From Novosphingobium malaysiense (GTDB lineage: Bacteria; Pseudomonadota; Alphaproteobacteria; Sphingomonadales; Sphingomonadaceae): 64,000 nt of DNA. The DNA lies in contig NZ_JTDI01000008.1 of assembly GCF_000802225.1 (NCBI RefSeq), positions 28,210-92,209 on the forward strand, given 5' to 3'. The stretch's first letter is position 1. The number at the start of each line of letters is the position of its first letter. The notes beneath the pieces were generated by a model. It did no database searches. It was not told the origin of the DNA and saw only the letters and a list, made by a program, of their open reading frames with translations. Shown here piece after piece: positions 1-8,325 of the stretch. The translations under genes and the position numbers were made by a program.

Positions 1-255
1 ATGGCCGACAAGGTTGGTGCCGTGGACAGCGAACTGCTCTCCGCCCACAAGCGTATCGTCAACCTGGCGCTCGAACAGATGGGCGCGGAGCAGATCCAGC
101 GAATGGCGGCGGAAATCGATGCCCGCGCGCACCTTTCGACCGGGCCGCGTCGCATGCAGTTCAAGGCGGACATGGCCGAGCACGGCATGAAGGTCGCGCT
201 TAAGAACCGCGATGCGCCGTTCGGCGACGGATACGTCCACTTCCGCGAGGATTAA
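1..255 (+). CDS. enoyl-CoA hydratase/isomerase family protein, C-terminal part
   Basis: The 84 visible residues match the C-terminal helical tail of crotonase-fold proteins. They run through a segment around ARAHLSTGPRR to the ending RDAPFGDG, which is typical of this family. The frame is open from base 1, so the ATG at 1 is probably an internal Met and the gene begins outside the window. The catalytic half is not visible, so the substrate cannot be judged. It would act on an acyl-CoA in the cytoplasm and points the same way as a hairpin terminator at 298-332. Confidence 0.7.
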   Translation: MADKVGAVDSELLSAHKRIVNLALEQMGAEQIQRMAAEIDARAHLSTGPRRMQFKADMAEHGMKVALKNRDAPFGDGYVHFRED

Positions 256-297
256 TTTGCAGCTTCCTCGCTCCAAAACACACTGCAGATCATAACG

Positions 298-332
298 AGA
301 GGGCAGCGCGGATCAGATCCGCGCTGCCCTCT
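298..332. terminator. bidirectional intrinsic terminator hairpin
   Basis: A 17-bp perfect inverted repeat (298-314 with 316-332) is built around GGGCAGCGCGGATC. The tip would open to a small loop around AGA. A short T-containing stretch follows. It lies between the end of the plus-strand crotonase and the end of the minus-strand oxidoreductase, so it can end both transcripts. Confidence 0.75.
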
Positions 333-381
333 TCATTTGTCCCCAGAACCAGTCGCGGCCGGGGGAGGAATGGCTTCGGCG

Positions 382-1431
382 TCAGGCGCCGATGTTGCTC
401 GTTTCCAGAACCCGGCGCTTGGCTTCTTCGGCTTCCGCGACAAGGCGCGGGATGAGTTCCGCGATCGTCGGCACGTCGTGAACCATGCCCACCGACTGAC
501 CTACGGCGGTAAAACCGATAGAAGTGTCGTTGCTCGTCATGGTATGCGTGTGCGCCTTGAGCATTTCCGCCATGCGCATCATCGACTGGATTTCCTTTGG
601 CCCCTTCCTGAAGGTGTCAAACGACAGCTTGATCCAGGGAATGTCGAGCTCCTTGGATATCTTGAAGCTCTCGCGCAGCACCGAGAAGTAGTTGAGCGTC
701 TTGGCGTTCATCATCTTGCGGGCGCCCGGCACATCCATCTGCCGGTTCATCCAGCCGTCGAACTTCTCGGAATAGAGCGTGTCGGTCGAGGCAAGTTCCA
801 GTGCCTTTTCCTTCCACGCCGGCATCATCGGGCCTTCCGCGGTAGTCCAGAAGCGCGTGCCCATCGAGGCACCGCTGGCGCCCAGCGCGATAACCGCGAT
901 CAGCGCCTGGCCGGTCGACACGCCGCCCGCCGCGATGATCGGGATGTCAAGCGCCTCGCGCAGTTCCGGGATCAGTGCCATCGTCGAGGACGGGCCTGAG
1001 TGTCCAGCGGCCTCGGTACCCGCCGCAATTACAGCGTCGCAGCCATGCTTCTGCGCGCTCAGGGCCAGTTTCTTGGTGGTGATGGAAGCCATCACCTTGC
1101 CGCCGTACTTGTGGGCCCAGTCACAGATCCAGCGCCCGCTGCCCATCGAGTAGTTGATGACCGGCACCTTCTCCTCAAGCAGGATCTTGGCGTTATCCAT
1201 CGCGTTGGGCAGCGCCAGCGGGACATTAGCGCCGAAGGGCTTGTCCGTAAGCGAACGGACTTCGCGGATCCATTCGCGCACCTGCTCGGGCGGCGCCGTG
1301 CCCGCACCGAGCACGCCGAGACCGCCGGCGTTGGAAACCGCGGCCACCATGTTCGGCAGGGCGACGCGGCCCATACCCGCGTTGAGAATGGGATACTTGA
1401 CGCCGAAGAGTTCGGTTATCGCGGTACGCAT
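382..1431 (-). CDS. nitronate monooxygenase/2-nitropropane dioxygenase-family flavoprotein
   Basis: A 349-residue TIM-barrel flavoprotein of the NPD family. The N-terminal YPILNAGMG, the TEAAGHSG motif (about residues 139-146), AAGGVSTG (167-174) and GASGASMGTRF (184-194) are the FMN and phosphate-binding signatures. The ATG at 1431 is preceded by GAGGAG at good spacing; an upstream in-frame start is less likely. It is the last gene of a three-gene minus-strand operon with two crotonases. Family members include nitronate monooxygenases but also CoA-thioester oxidoreductases such as mycobacterial IpdC of steroid-ring degradation. The neighbours favour a CoA-linked reduction or oxidation over nitroalkane oxidation; that is inference. 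Confidence 0.8.
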   Translation of the reverse strand: MRTAITELFGVKYPILNAGMGRVALPNMVAAVSNAGGLGVLGAGTAPPEQVREWIREVRSLTDKPFGANVPLALPNAMDNAKILLEEKVPVINYSMGSGRWICDWAHKYGGKVMASITTKKLALSAQKHGCDAVIAAGTEAAGHSGPSSTMALIPELREALDIPIIAAGGVSTGQALIAVIALGASGASMGTRFWTTAEGPMMPAWKEKALELASTDTLYSEKFDGWMNRQMDVPGARKMMNAKTLNYFSVLRESFKISKELDIPWIKLSFDTFRKGPKEIQSMMRMAEMLKAHTHTMTSNDTSIGFTAVGQSVGMVHDVPTIAELIPRLVAEAEEAKRRVLETSNIGA

Positions 1432-1442
1432 TGGTTCGCTCC

Positions 1443-2342
1443 TCAGCTGAATTCCGGCTCTTCCCACCATGGGAAGTAGTCAGGCATCTCCGAAACCTTG
1501 CCGGGGAACTCGGGCAGGCGCTTCTCGAGCAGCGAGGCGACACCTTCCTTTGCATCAGGCGACGCGCCGCGATTGGTGATGCCACGACTTTCCCAGCGGT
1601 GCCCCTCCATCGGGTGATCCCAGCCAAGGCTGCGCCACGCCATTTGCCGCATCAGCGCGATGGAGACGGGCGCGGTGTTGTCGGCGATCTCGCGCGCGAT
1701 CTCGCGGGCGCGAGGCAGCAGGTTCTCCTGCGTGGTGATCTCGCGGATCAGACCATAGTCCTTGAGTTCCTCGGCCTGCAGCAGGCGTCCGGTCAGAGCC
1801 AGGTCGAGCGCCTTGGCGATACCCACCACGCGCGGCAGGAACCAGCTCGAACAGCATTCGAACACGATGCCGCGACGCGCGTAGACGAAACCCAGGCGCG
1901 CCTTCTCGCTGCCGATGCGGATGTCCATCGGCAGCGTCATCGAGGCGCCCACACCGACGCCGGTACCGTTGATGGCGCCGATGATGGGCTTGAGCGAATT
2001 GAACATGCGCAGCGCCAGCTTACCGCCGCCATCGCGCGCGACCTCGGACGAATAGTTGAAGCTGCCGTCAGGGTTGCGCGCGCCGCCGCCTTCGCGCCCT
2101 TCGACCTTCTTGTCCTTGTTGAAGATGTCGGCACCGCTTGAGAGGTCCGCGCCGCCGCAGAAACCCTTGCCGGCACCCGTCACGATGAGAACGCGCACGG
2201 CGTCATCCTGATCCGAAAGGTCCAGAGCCGCCTCGATTTCCTGCTGCATGAGCGGGCTCATGGCGTTGAACTTGTCGGGCCGGTTCAGCGTAAGCGTCGC
2301 AATGCCATCCTCGACGTCATACAGGATCGTTTCAAAAGCCAT
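1443..2342 (-). CDS. enoyl-CoA hydratase/isomerase (crotonase) family protein
   Basis: 299 residues. The oxyanion-hole segment GKGFCGGADL lies near residues 59-68, and the second acyl-CoA segment is rich in Gly (NGTGVGVGASMTLP). The active-site loop reads RRGIVFECCSSWFLPR, a variant in which the Glu is shifted relative to classical crotonase, so hydration is not certain; isomerase or C-C hydrolase activity is possible. ATG at 2342 is preferred; a GTG lies 6 bases upstream. It begins 11 bases after the stop of the other crotonase gene and ends 11 bases before the oxidoreductase start, so the three are almost surely one transcript. Confidence 0.85.
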   Translation of the reverse strand: MAFETILYDVEDGIATLTLNRPDKFNAMSPLMQQEIEAALDLSDQDDAVRVLIVTGAGKGFCGGADLSSGADIFNKDKKVEGREGGGARNPDGSFNYSSEVARDGGGKLALRMFNSLKPIIGAINGTGVGVGASMTLPMDIRIGSEKARLGFVYARRGIVFECCSSWFLPRVVGIAKALDLALTGRLLQAEELKDYGLIREITTQENLLPRAREIAREIADNTAPVSIALMRQMAWRSLGWDHPMEGHRWESRGITNRGASPDAKEGVASLLEKRLPEFPGKVSEMPDYFPWWEEPEFS

Positions 2343-2353
2343 GGCCACCCCCC

Positions 2354-3160
2354 TTACTTGCCGCTGAACTTGGGTTCGCGCTTTTCGAGGAAGGCCGCGC
2401 GCTTTTCCTTCGCGTCCTCAGTCGACTGGGCCATGAACACGCCGCGAGTCTCGAACTCCATCGCCTGTTCCAGGCTGCCCGCGTTCATGTTGTGCCAGAG
2501 CGACTGCTTGGTTACCCAGATGCCCATCGGCACGTTGACCGCGATGTCCTTGGCCAGGGCAACGCATTCGTCCTGCAGCTGGTCATCAGGCACGGTCTTG
2601 AGCACGAGGCCGATCTCGGCGGCTTCCTCGGCCGAGACGCGGCGTGCAGTGTAGAGAATCTCGGCGGCCTTCTGTGCACCAACGGCGCGCGGCAGCATGT
2701 AGCTCATGCCCAGTTCGGCGCCGGTCGCAGCATTGTGAATTGCGTTGATGAACTTGGCCGATTGCCCGGCGATCGCCATGTCGGCGGCCAGCGGGAAAGC
2801 GTAGCCCATGCCCGCGACGGTACCGTTCACGCCACAGATCACCGGCTGCGGCAGGTTGCGCAGCAGCTTGGGAATCGAGGCAATCACTTCCATCGAGTAC
2901 TTGGTGTTGTAGGCCTTGCCCACGCCCGACTTCACCCAGCTCGGCGGCTCCTTGTCACGCAGGTCGTGCCCAGTACAGAAGCCACGCCCGTTGCCAGTCA
3001 GGATGACCACGCGGCAATCGGGATCGTACTTGATGTCCTCGAGGATCGCGATGAACTCCAGGTACATCGCGTTCGTGAACGCGTTCATGGCCTCGGGGCG
3101 ATTGAGCGTCAGCCGCTTCACCCCTTCGACCGGCTCATCGATAAGAATATTGTCTGCCAT
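2354..3160 (-). CDS. enoyl-CoA hydratase/isomerase (crotonase) family protein
   Basis: 268 residues with the crotonase signatures NRPEAMNAF, GRGFCTGHDL (oxyanion hole) and NGTVAGMGYAFPLAADM. The catalytic loop GAELGMSYMLPR carries a Glu. The start MADNILI at 3160 gives a normal family length; the longer frame upstream has no family similarity. It is the first gene of the minus-strand operon. Its promoter shares a 232-bp divergent region with a P450 gene, and that region holds two copies of the 14-bp palindrome found across the island. Likely cytoplasmic beta-oxidation role; substrate unknown. Confidence 0.87.
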   Translation of the reverse strand: MADNILIDEPVEGVKRLTLNRPEAMNAFTNAMYLEFIAILEDIKYDPDCRVVILTGNGRGFCTGHDLRDKEPPSWVKSGVGKAYNTKYSMEVIASIPKLLRNLPQPVICGVNGTVAGMGYAFPLAADMAIAGQSAKFINAIHNAATGAELGMSYMLPRAVGAQKAAEILYTARRVSAEEAAEIGLVLKTVPDDQLQDECVALAKDIAVNVPMGIWVTKQSLWHNMNAGSLEQAMEFETRGVFMAQSTEDAKEKRAAFLEKREPKFSGK

Positions 3161-3246
3161 GCTTAAGCCCCGTCCAAGGTAGTTGATAGGTGTCCTTCCC
3201 CTATCGCCAGAGCCTGTCAGACAAAGCAATTGCCCAAGGGCATCGT

Positions 3247-3260
3247 ATCGCATTTACGAT
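3247..3260. promoter_or_regulatory. 14-bp palindromic operator-like site 1
   Basis: ATCGCATTTACGAT, an imperfect palindrome (ATCG...CGAT) in the divergent region between the crotonase and P450 operons. It is one of eight copies of the same motif in the island. Confidence 0.55.
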
Positions 3261-3307
3261 GGCCGAGGCGCCCACCGCGCGGCTTCATCGGCAGATCGAG
3301 CAAGGCC

Positions 3308-3321
3308 ATCGCGTTTGCGAT
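3308..3321. promoter_or_regulatory. 14-bp palindromic operator-like site 2
   Basis: ATCGCGTTTGCGAT, with perfect arms ATCGC/GCGAT. It lies 72-85 bases upstream of the P450 start. The two sites in this intergenic region are 61 bases apart from start to start, close to six helical turns. Confidence 0.6.
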
Positions 3322-3392
3322 TGCTTGCCTGCGCATAAAGCCCCGGCGCGGACAATGTCCTAAGGCTGGCTGCAAGGATAACTGGAGGAAGC

Positions 3393-4628
3393 ATGACCGG
3401 TCCGGCTAAACCCACGACTTTCGACCCGATGGCACCGGACGTGCTTCGTGATCCCGCGGCGGCCTACGGCGCGGCGCGCGACGCAGGCAAAATCCTGAAA
3501 GTGAGCGGGCGTTTCGAACAGGATTTCTACATCGTCTCGAGCTACGAGGACGTGAAATCGGTAATGGGCGACCACCATCAGTGGACAAAGCGTGAAGGTG
3601 CCTTGCTTCGCTCCACGGAACGCGACGTCGGCATGAGTCAGGATCCGCCGGCGTTCAACGCCTTCCGCAAGATCTACGCCAGTTTCGTCGGACCGCGAGG
3701 AGTGCTACGCTGGTCGGACGCCATGCACCGTTACGTGGACGAATACCTCGATGCCATCGTGTCGCGGGGAAGCGCAAATCTGCATGATGACTTCGCACGG
3801 CCGCTTCCAGTAAGGGTCATGGCTACGGTCGTCGGCCTGCCCATGGACCGGCTCGATGACTATCAGTCCTGGACCGAGTATTTTCTGACGAGCCAGTTCA
3901 ATGAGCCCGATCCCGCCGTTGGCAAGCGCATGATCGAGGGGCTCTATTCATTCTTTGACGAGCAATTCGCGCACCGGGAAGCCGTGCTCCGTGCAGCGGG
4001 CATCGACCCGTCGGACGCAACTGAGAACGCCCTGGGCCCTGTGCTGAGCGAAGACCTCATTTCGCTCCTGGTCGTCGCGCGCCTGGGCGGCCGCCTGCTG
4101 ACCCTGGACGAACGGCACCGGACCGCGCGCGGCTTCTTCGTCGGCAACGACACCTTCACCTCGCTGTTCCTGAACATGCTCTATCGGCTGCTCGAAAACC
4201 GCAGCCTGTGGGAAGCGGTGAAGGCCGATCGCTCATTGGTGAATGTCGCGATCGAGGAATCGCTGCGGCTCGATCCGCCCTCGATCGGCATGTTCCGCCT
4301 CTCTACCCACCGGATCGAGCTGCACGGTGTCGAGATTCCAGAGCACTCCCGCGTGCTCTTCGCGATTCCCGGCGCCAACCATGACCCTGCCGTGTTCGAC
4401 AGGCCGGACGAATTCCGCCTCGACCGCCCGCGCGAGGAAATGCAGCGTCATCTCGGCTTCGGATTCGGCCCGCATTTCTGTCCGGGGGCCAGCATCGCCC
4501 GCCTCGAAGCAAACATTGCACTCAACAGAGTGCTCGACCGCATGCCCGATCTTGAATTGACCGAGCCGCCCGAACGGATCGAGCCATTCAATTTCTGGGG
4601 TTACAAGACCTTCATGGCGAAGTGGTGA
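3393..4628 (+). CDS. cytochrome P450
   Basis: 411 residues, the size of soluble bacterial class I P450s. I-helix motif FVGNDTFTS keeps the acid-Thr pair; K-helix EESLR supplies ExxR; the haem-binding loop is FGFGPHFCPGA with the proximal Cys. It would hydroxylate a hydrophobic substrate using electrons from a ferredoxin and reductase, neither of which is in the window. The start ATG follows an AGGA-type ribosome site. It stands first in the plus direction, followed by a motif-bearing gap before the acyl-CoA dehydrogenase operon. It shares the FCPGA haem loop with the P450 at 25106-26299. Confidence 0.93.
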   Translation: MTGPAKPTTFDPMAPDVLRDPAAAYGAARDAGKILKVSGRFEQDFYIVSSYEDVKSVMGDHHQWTKREGALLRSTERDVGMSQDPPAFNAFRKIYASFVGPRGVLRWSDAMHRYVDEYLDAIVSRGSANLHDDFARPLPVRVMATVVGLPMDRLDDYQSWTEYFLTSQFNEPDPAVGKRMIEGLYSFFDEQFAHREAVLRAAGIDPSDATENALGPVLSEDLISLLVVARLGGRLLTLDERHRTARGFFVGNDTFTSLFLNMLYRLLENRSLWEAVKADRSLVNVAIEESLRLDPPSIGMFRLSTHRIELHGVEIPEHSRVLFAIPGANHDPAVFDRPDEFRLDRPREEMQRHLGFGFGPHFCPGASIARLEANIALNRVLDRMPDLELTEPPERIEPFNFWGYKTFMAKW

Positions 4629-4662
4629 TTGACGCCCGGCCCGTTTGGGCCTGAGTTGTTAT

Positions 4663-4676
4663 ATCAAATCTGCGAT
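4663..4676. promoter_or_regulatory. 14-bp palindromic operator-like site 3
   Basis: ATCAAATCTGCGAT lies in the 99-bp gap between the P450 stop and the acyl-CoA dehydrogenase start, 52 bases before the latter. The right half-site TGCGAT is exact and the left half is reduced to ATC. It suggests that the downstream operon has its own promoter. Confidence 0.5.
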
Positions 4677-4727
4677 ACCTTGCCTGGGCAACTTGCGGCC
4701 GGGGCAAGGCTGGGAAAAGGATGCAGC

Positions 4728-5855
4728 ATGGCTGAAAACCAATCCGAACTCGTGGGCGCGGCCCGCACCATCGCACGCGATGTCCTGAGGCAGCATGCCG
4801 AGGATGTCGACCAGAACGAACGCTATCCCGAAGAGGGACTTCAGGCCCTGATTGATACGGGCATTTGCGGCATGACCGTTCCCCGTGCATTCGGCGGGCA
4901 TCAGGTCAGCGCGGTCGATGCCACGCAGATCGTCGAGGAACTGGCCTGGGGCTGCCCCTCCACGGCCGCCTTGATGCTCACCTGGGGCGGCAGCGTCCTC
5001 TCGATCGCTGAATATGGTAGTGACGCGCAGAAACAGGCCGTCCTGCCCGGCGTGGCCGATGGCAGCGTCACTCTGAGCTTCGCGCTGACCGAACCGCACA
5101 CCGGGTCCGATGCCGCCGCGATCACCGGCCGGGCCGAACGCGATGGCGAAGGCTGGATACTCAACGGCCGCAAGGTGTGGATCGGCAACGCCGCACGCGC
5201 AACGTATGTGGTCTGTGCACTCAAGACCGCCCCGGACGCCGGTGCCAAAGGCATCAGTTCCTTCCTGATCCCGCGCGGCACCAAAGGCGTCTCGATCCCC
5301 GAAATCTATTCCAAGATGGGCGCACGCGGCACGATCCACGGCGACCTGCTGCTGGAGGACGTACGCCTTCCCGCAAGTGCCCTGCTCGGCACCGAAGGGC
5401 GCGGTTTCGCGCAGATGATGCACAGCCTCGATTTCGTCCGCCTGATCACCGCCTCTCATGCGATTGGCATTGCCCGCGCCGCCTACGATGCCGCGGTCGA
5501 GCGCGCGAAGACCCGCACCGCGTTCGGCAAGCCGATCGGCCAGCATCAGGCGCTGGGCTTCATGGTTGCCGACATGGCCGTCGATATCCAGGCCGCGCAG
5601 GCCATGGTGGCGCAGGCCGCCGCGATCCTCGATTCCGGCCAGGCCATTCCGCAACAGGCCGCCGCCGCCAAGCTGTTCGCGACCGAGGCCGCCACCCGGG
5701 TGGCGCACAAGGCGCAGCAGATCTGGGGCGCGGAGGGCTGCCGGTCGGGCAGCATGGTGGAACGCATGTACCGCGAAGCGCGTGTTACCGAAATCTGGGA
5801 CGGGACCTCGCAAATCCAGCGCCTGGTCATTGCACGGGGGATTCTCGGACGATGA
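4728..5855 (+). CDS. acyl-CoA dehydrogenase
   Basis: 375 residues with the full ACAD layout: N-terminal helical domain, the FAD/substrate segment LTEPHTGSDAA, a middle beta domain, and a C-terminal helical domain ending in EIWDGTSQIQR. The position that is normally the catalytic Glu (YEGTSQIQ) is Asp here, as in some cyclic acyl-CoA dehydrogenases. The start at 4728 has an AAAGGA site; an upstream in-frame TTG is less likely. It would oxidise an acyl-CoA to an enoyl-CoA and pass electrons to ETF. It overlaps the next gene by ATGA. Confidence 0.9.
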   Translation: MAENQSELVGAARTIARDVLRQHAEDVDQNERYPEEGLQALIDTGICGMTVPRAFGGHQVSAVDATQIVEELAWGCPSTAALMLTWGGSVLSIAEYGSDAQKQAVLPGVADGSVTLSFALTEPHTGSDAAAITGRAERDGEGWILNGRKVWIGNAARATYVVCALKTAPDAGAKGISSFLIPRGTKGVSIPEIYSKMGARGTIHGDLLLEDVRLPASALLGTEGRGFAQMMHSLDFVRLITASHAIGIARAAYDAAVERAKTRTAFGKPIGQHQALGFMVADMAVDIQAAQAMVAQAAAILDSGQAIPQQAAAAKLFATEAATRVAHKAQQIWGAEGCRSGSMVERMYREARVTEIWDGTSQIQRLVIARGILGR

Positions 5856-6736
5856 GCGATACCACCCCCAAGGACCGGATGGAAAAGCGTATCTGGGGCA
5901 TCCAGCCCGAAGAGCTGGCCACCAGGCCGACTATCTATCGAGATGACCTGTTCGCGGGACAGAAGGTCGTACTTTCGGGTGGCGGCAGCGGCATGGGCCG
6001 GGCGACGCTGTTCCTGCTGCTGCGGCTGGGCGCGGACGTGCTCATCTGCGGCCGCGACGGCGAAAAGCTGGATCGCGCCGCGGACGATGCCGAGCGCCTT
6101 GTTGGCCGCCGCCCCCTGACCCATTCCATGACCATCCGCGATTCCGATCAGGTCGAAGGCCTTGCCGACGCGGCTTTCGAGCAGCTGGGCGGCGTGGACC
6201 ACCTCGTCAATTCGGCCGGCGGCCAGTTCCCGATCAACGTGCTCGATCTCAAGCCCAAAGGCTGGAACGCGGTCGTCGATACCAACCTCAATGGCACTTA
6301 CTGGATGATCTCGGCATTCGGCAGGCGCTGGGTCGAACGGGACGAACCGGGCAACGTGGTCACGCTGACCATGGTGAGCGATCGCGGCGTGCCGCAATCC
6401 GCGCACAGCTGCGCCGCGCGAGCCGGGGTGCTCGGGCTGACGAAGTCGCTCGCAGTCGAATGGGCCCCGCACCACATTCGCCTCAATTGTCTGGCCCCCG
6501 GCACGATCGAGACCGAGGGCCTCAACCAGTACCCGGAAAGCCTGCTCGGCCGCATGGGTCAGGGCAATCCGATGCGCAAGATGGGCGACACGTGGGACAT
6601 TGCCGAGGCAGTCGTCTGGCTAATGAGCCCCGCGGCGGACTTCGTGACCGGCGAGTTCCTGCACATCGACGGCGGCATGCAGTTGCTCGGCACCAACTGG
6701 CCGCTGGGCAAGCCCGAATGGTTCGAGGGGATGTGA
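5852..6736 (+). CDS. SDR oxidoreductase, 2,4-dienoyl-CoA reductase-like
   Basis: 294 residues. The Rossmann motif GGGSGMG follows a roughly 30-residue N-terminal extension, and NSAGGQF and LAVEWAPHHIRLNCLAPG are as in peroxisomal-type 2,4-dienoyl-CoA reductases. The usual YxxxK is replaced by HSCAAR, so the Tyr is His and the Lys is Arg. Dienoyl-CoA reductases also lack the classical Tyr (an AHAGAAK-like motif), which supports NADPH-dependent reduction of a dienoyl-CoA and argues against alcohol oxidation. It starts in an ATGA overlap with the acyl-CoA dehydrogenase stop and shares one base with the next start, so translation is probably coupled. Confidence 0.8.
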   Translation: MSDTTPKDRMEKRIWGIQPEELATRPTIYRDDLFAGQKVVLSGGGSGMGRATLFLLLRLGADVLICGRDGEKLDRAADDAERLVGRRPLTHSMTIRDSDQVEGLADAAFEQLGGVDHLVNSAGGQFPINVLDLKPKGWNAVVDTNLNGTYWMISAFGRRWVERDEPGNVVTLTMVSDRGVPQSAHSCAARAGVLGLTKSLAVEWAPHHIRLNCLAPGTIETEGLNQYPESLLGRMGQGNPMRKMGDTWDIAEAVVWLMSPAADFVTGEFLHIDGGMQLLGTNWPLGKPEWFEGM

Positions 6737-8325
6737 TGGCGATCCTACCCGCCCATCACGCCCCGCGTGCCGCAGATTATCTTGCCAAGGGGTACTGGAT
6801 TTCTGGACCGGCGCCCGATCCCCTGGCACTGGCAGCCCAACGCAGCCCTGAAAAGACCGCGTTGATCGATCGCGATGGCGCTCTGAACTACGCGGCGCTC
6901 GACCGTCTCGTCGACCAGTTCGCGCTGGCTCTGCTCACGCGCGGACTGGGACCGGGCGACCGGATTGCCATCCAGCTGCCCAATGTGCGCGCCTTCGCGA
7001 TAGCCCAGCAGGCCGCCTTGCGCATCGGCGCCGCCTATGTGCCGCTGCTGCCGCAACTGCGCGATGCCGATGTGGAATATGCGCTGACCGCATCCAAAGC
7101 GCGCGCGCTGGTCGTTCCCGGCATCTTCAAGGGCTTCGACCACGCGGCGATGGCGCAGCGCATGCCGGTGGAGCATGTCTTCGTCGTCGGCGATAGTTTC
7201 GAAATGGCTTTGGCGGAGGACAATTCCGCGCAGGCCGCCAGGCTCGCCGCCCTAGCCGTCGATCCCGATGCCCTGCGCGTGGTGCTCTTCACCAGCGGAA
7301 CCGAATCCAAGCCCAAGGGCGTGCTCCATAGCTACAACACCCAGTATTTCGGGCTGAAGCGGCATGTCACGTACTTCGGACTCGGGCCCGACGATGTCGT
7401 CATGTGCGTCTCGCCGGTCGGGCACGGAACGGGCGCGGTGAACGGGATCGAATTTGCCATCCATCTGGGCGCGACCGTGGTGCTGATGGAAAGCTGGAAT
7501 GCGGCATCCGGCCTCGACGTCATGCGCCAGCACGGTGCGACCATGATGTGGGGCGCCACGACCTTCTATGCGGACCTTGTCCGGGCGGCCGAAGGTGCCC
7601 CCCCACTGGAGCATTTCCGCTACGCATTCACCGCGGGCGCGCCAGTGCCCCAGCAATTGCCCGCGCTGGTTTCCGAACGGCTGGGGGCCACGTTGATCGC
7701 GGCCTATGGCCAATCCGAAGGGCAGAACATCACCATTACCCGGGCTGACGACCCGATCGAAAAGCTGCTCGGCTCGGACGGCCGTTTCCATGACGGGATC
7801 GACTGGAAACTGGTCGACGCCAACCGACAGCCTCTCCCACGCGACGCGGAAGGAGAGATTGCCTACCGCGGCCCGAACGTCTGCCTCGGTTATCTCGATC
7901 CGGCGCATACGGCCCGGGCCTTCGATGAGGACGGGTACATCTACAGCGGCGATCTGGGCCGCGTGGACGCGAACGGCTATCTGCGCATCACCGGACGGGC
8001 CAAGGATATCATCATCCGCGGCGGCGAAAACATATCACCCGCCGAAGTGGAGGGGCTTCTGTTCGATCACCCGATGATCGACAAGATTTCGGTCATCGGC
8101 TTCCCCGATGAACGGCTGGGCGAAAGGGCCTGTGCCGTGATCCTGCCTGCCGGTTCGGAAAAGCCCGAGGTCGCGGACCTCGTCCGGCACATGGCCGGCA
8201 AGAACGTCGCCAAGTTCAAGTACCCCGAAGCGGTTCTGCTGGTCGACGAAATGCCGATGACGGCCAGCGGCAAGATCCGCAAGGAAGTGCTGCGCCCGCT
8301 GGTTCTGGAAGCCTGCGGGTCATGA
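6736..8325 (+). CDS. AMP-forming acyl-CoA synthetase
   Basis: 529 residues of the ANL superfamily. P-loop FTSGTESKPKGV near residue 185; YGQSEGQ (A5); YSGDLGR (A7); GRAKDIIIRGGENISPAEVE (A8 hinge); catalytic Lys in ASGKIRK (A10). It activates a carboxylic acid to its CoA thioester through an acyl-adenylate in the cytoplasm. ATG at 6736 overlaps the previous TGA by one base, and the stop overlaps the next ATG by four. Within this operon it probably supplies the acyl-CoA for the dehydrogenase and dienoyl reductase. Substrate not assignable. Confidence 0.92.
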   Translation: MAILPAHHAPRAADYLAKGYWISGPAPDPLALAAQRSPEKTALIDRDGALNYAALDRLVDQFALALLTRGLGPGDRIAIQLPNVRAFAIAQQAALRIGAAYVPLLPQLRDADVEYALTASKARALVVPGIFKGFDHAAMAQRMPVEHVFVVGDSFEMALAEDNSAQAARLAALAVDPDALRVVLFTSGTESKPKGVLHSYNTQYFGLKRHVTYFGLGPDDVVMCVSPVGHGTGAVNGIEFAIHLGATVVLMESWNAASGLDVMRQHGATMMWGATTFYADLVRAAEGAPPLEHFRYAFTAGAPVPQQLPALVSERLGATLIAAYGQSEGQNITITRADDPIEKLLGSDGRFHDGIDWKLVDANRQPLPRDAEGEIAYRGPNVCLGYLDPAHTARAFDEDGYIYSGDLGRVDANGYLRITGRAKDIIIRGGENISPAEVEGLLFDHPMIDKISVIGFPDERLGERACAVILPAGSEKPEVADLVRHMAGKNVAKFKYPEAVLLVDEMPMTASGKIRKEVLRPLVLEACGS

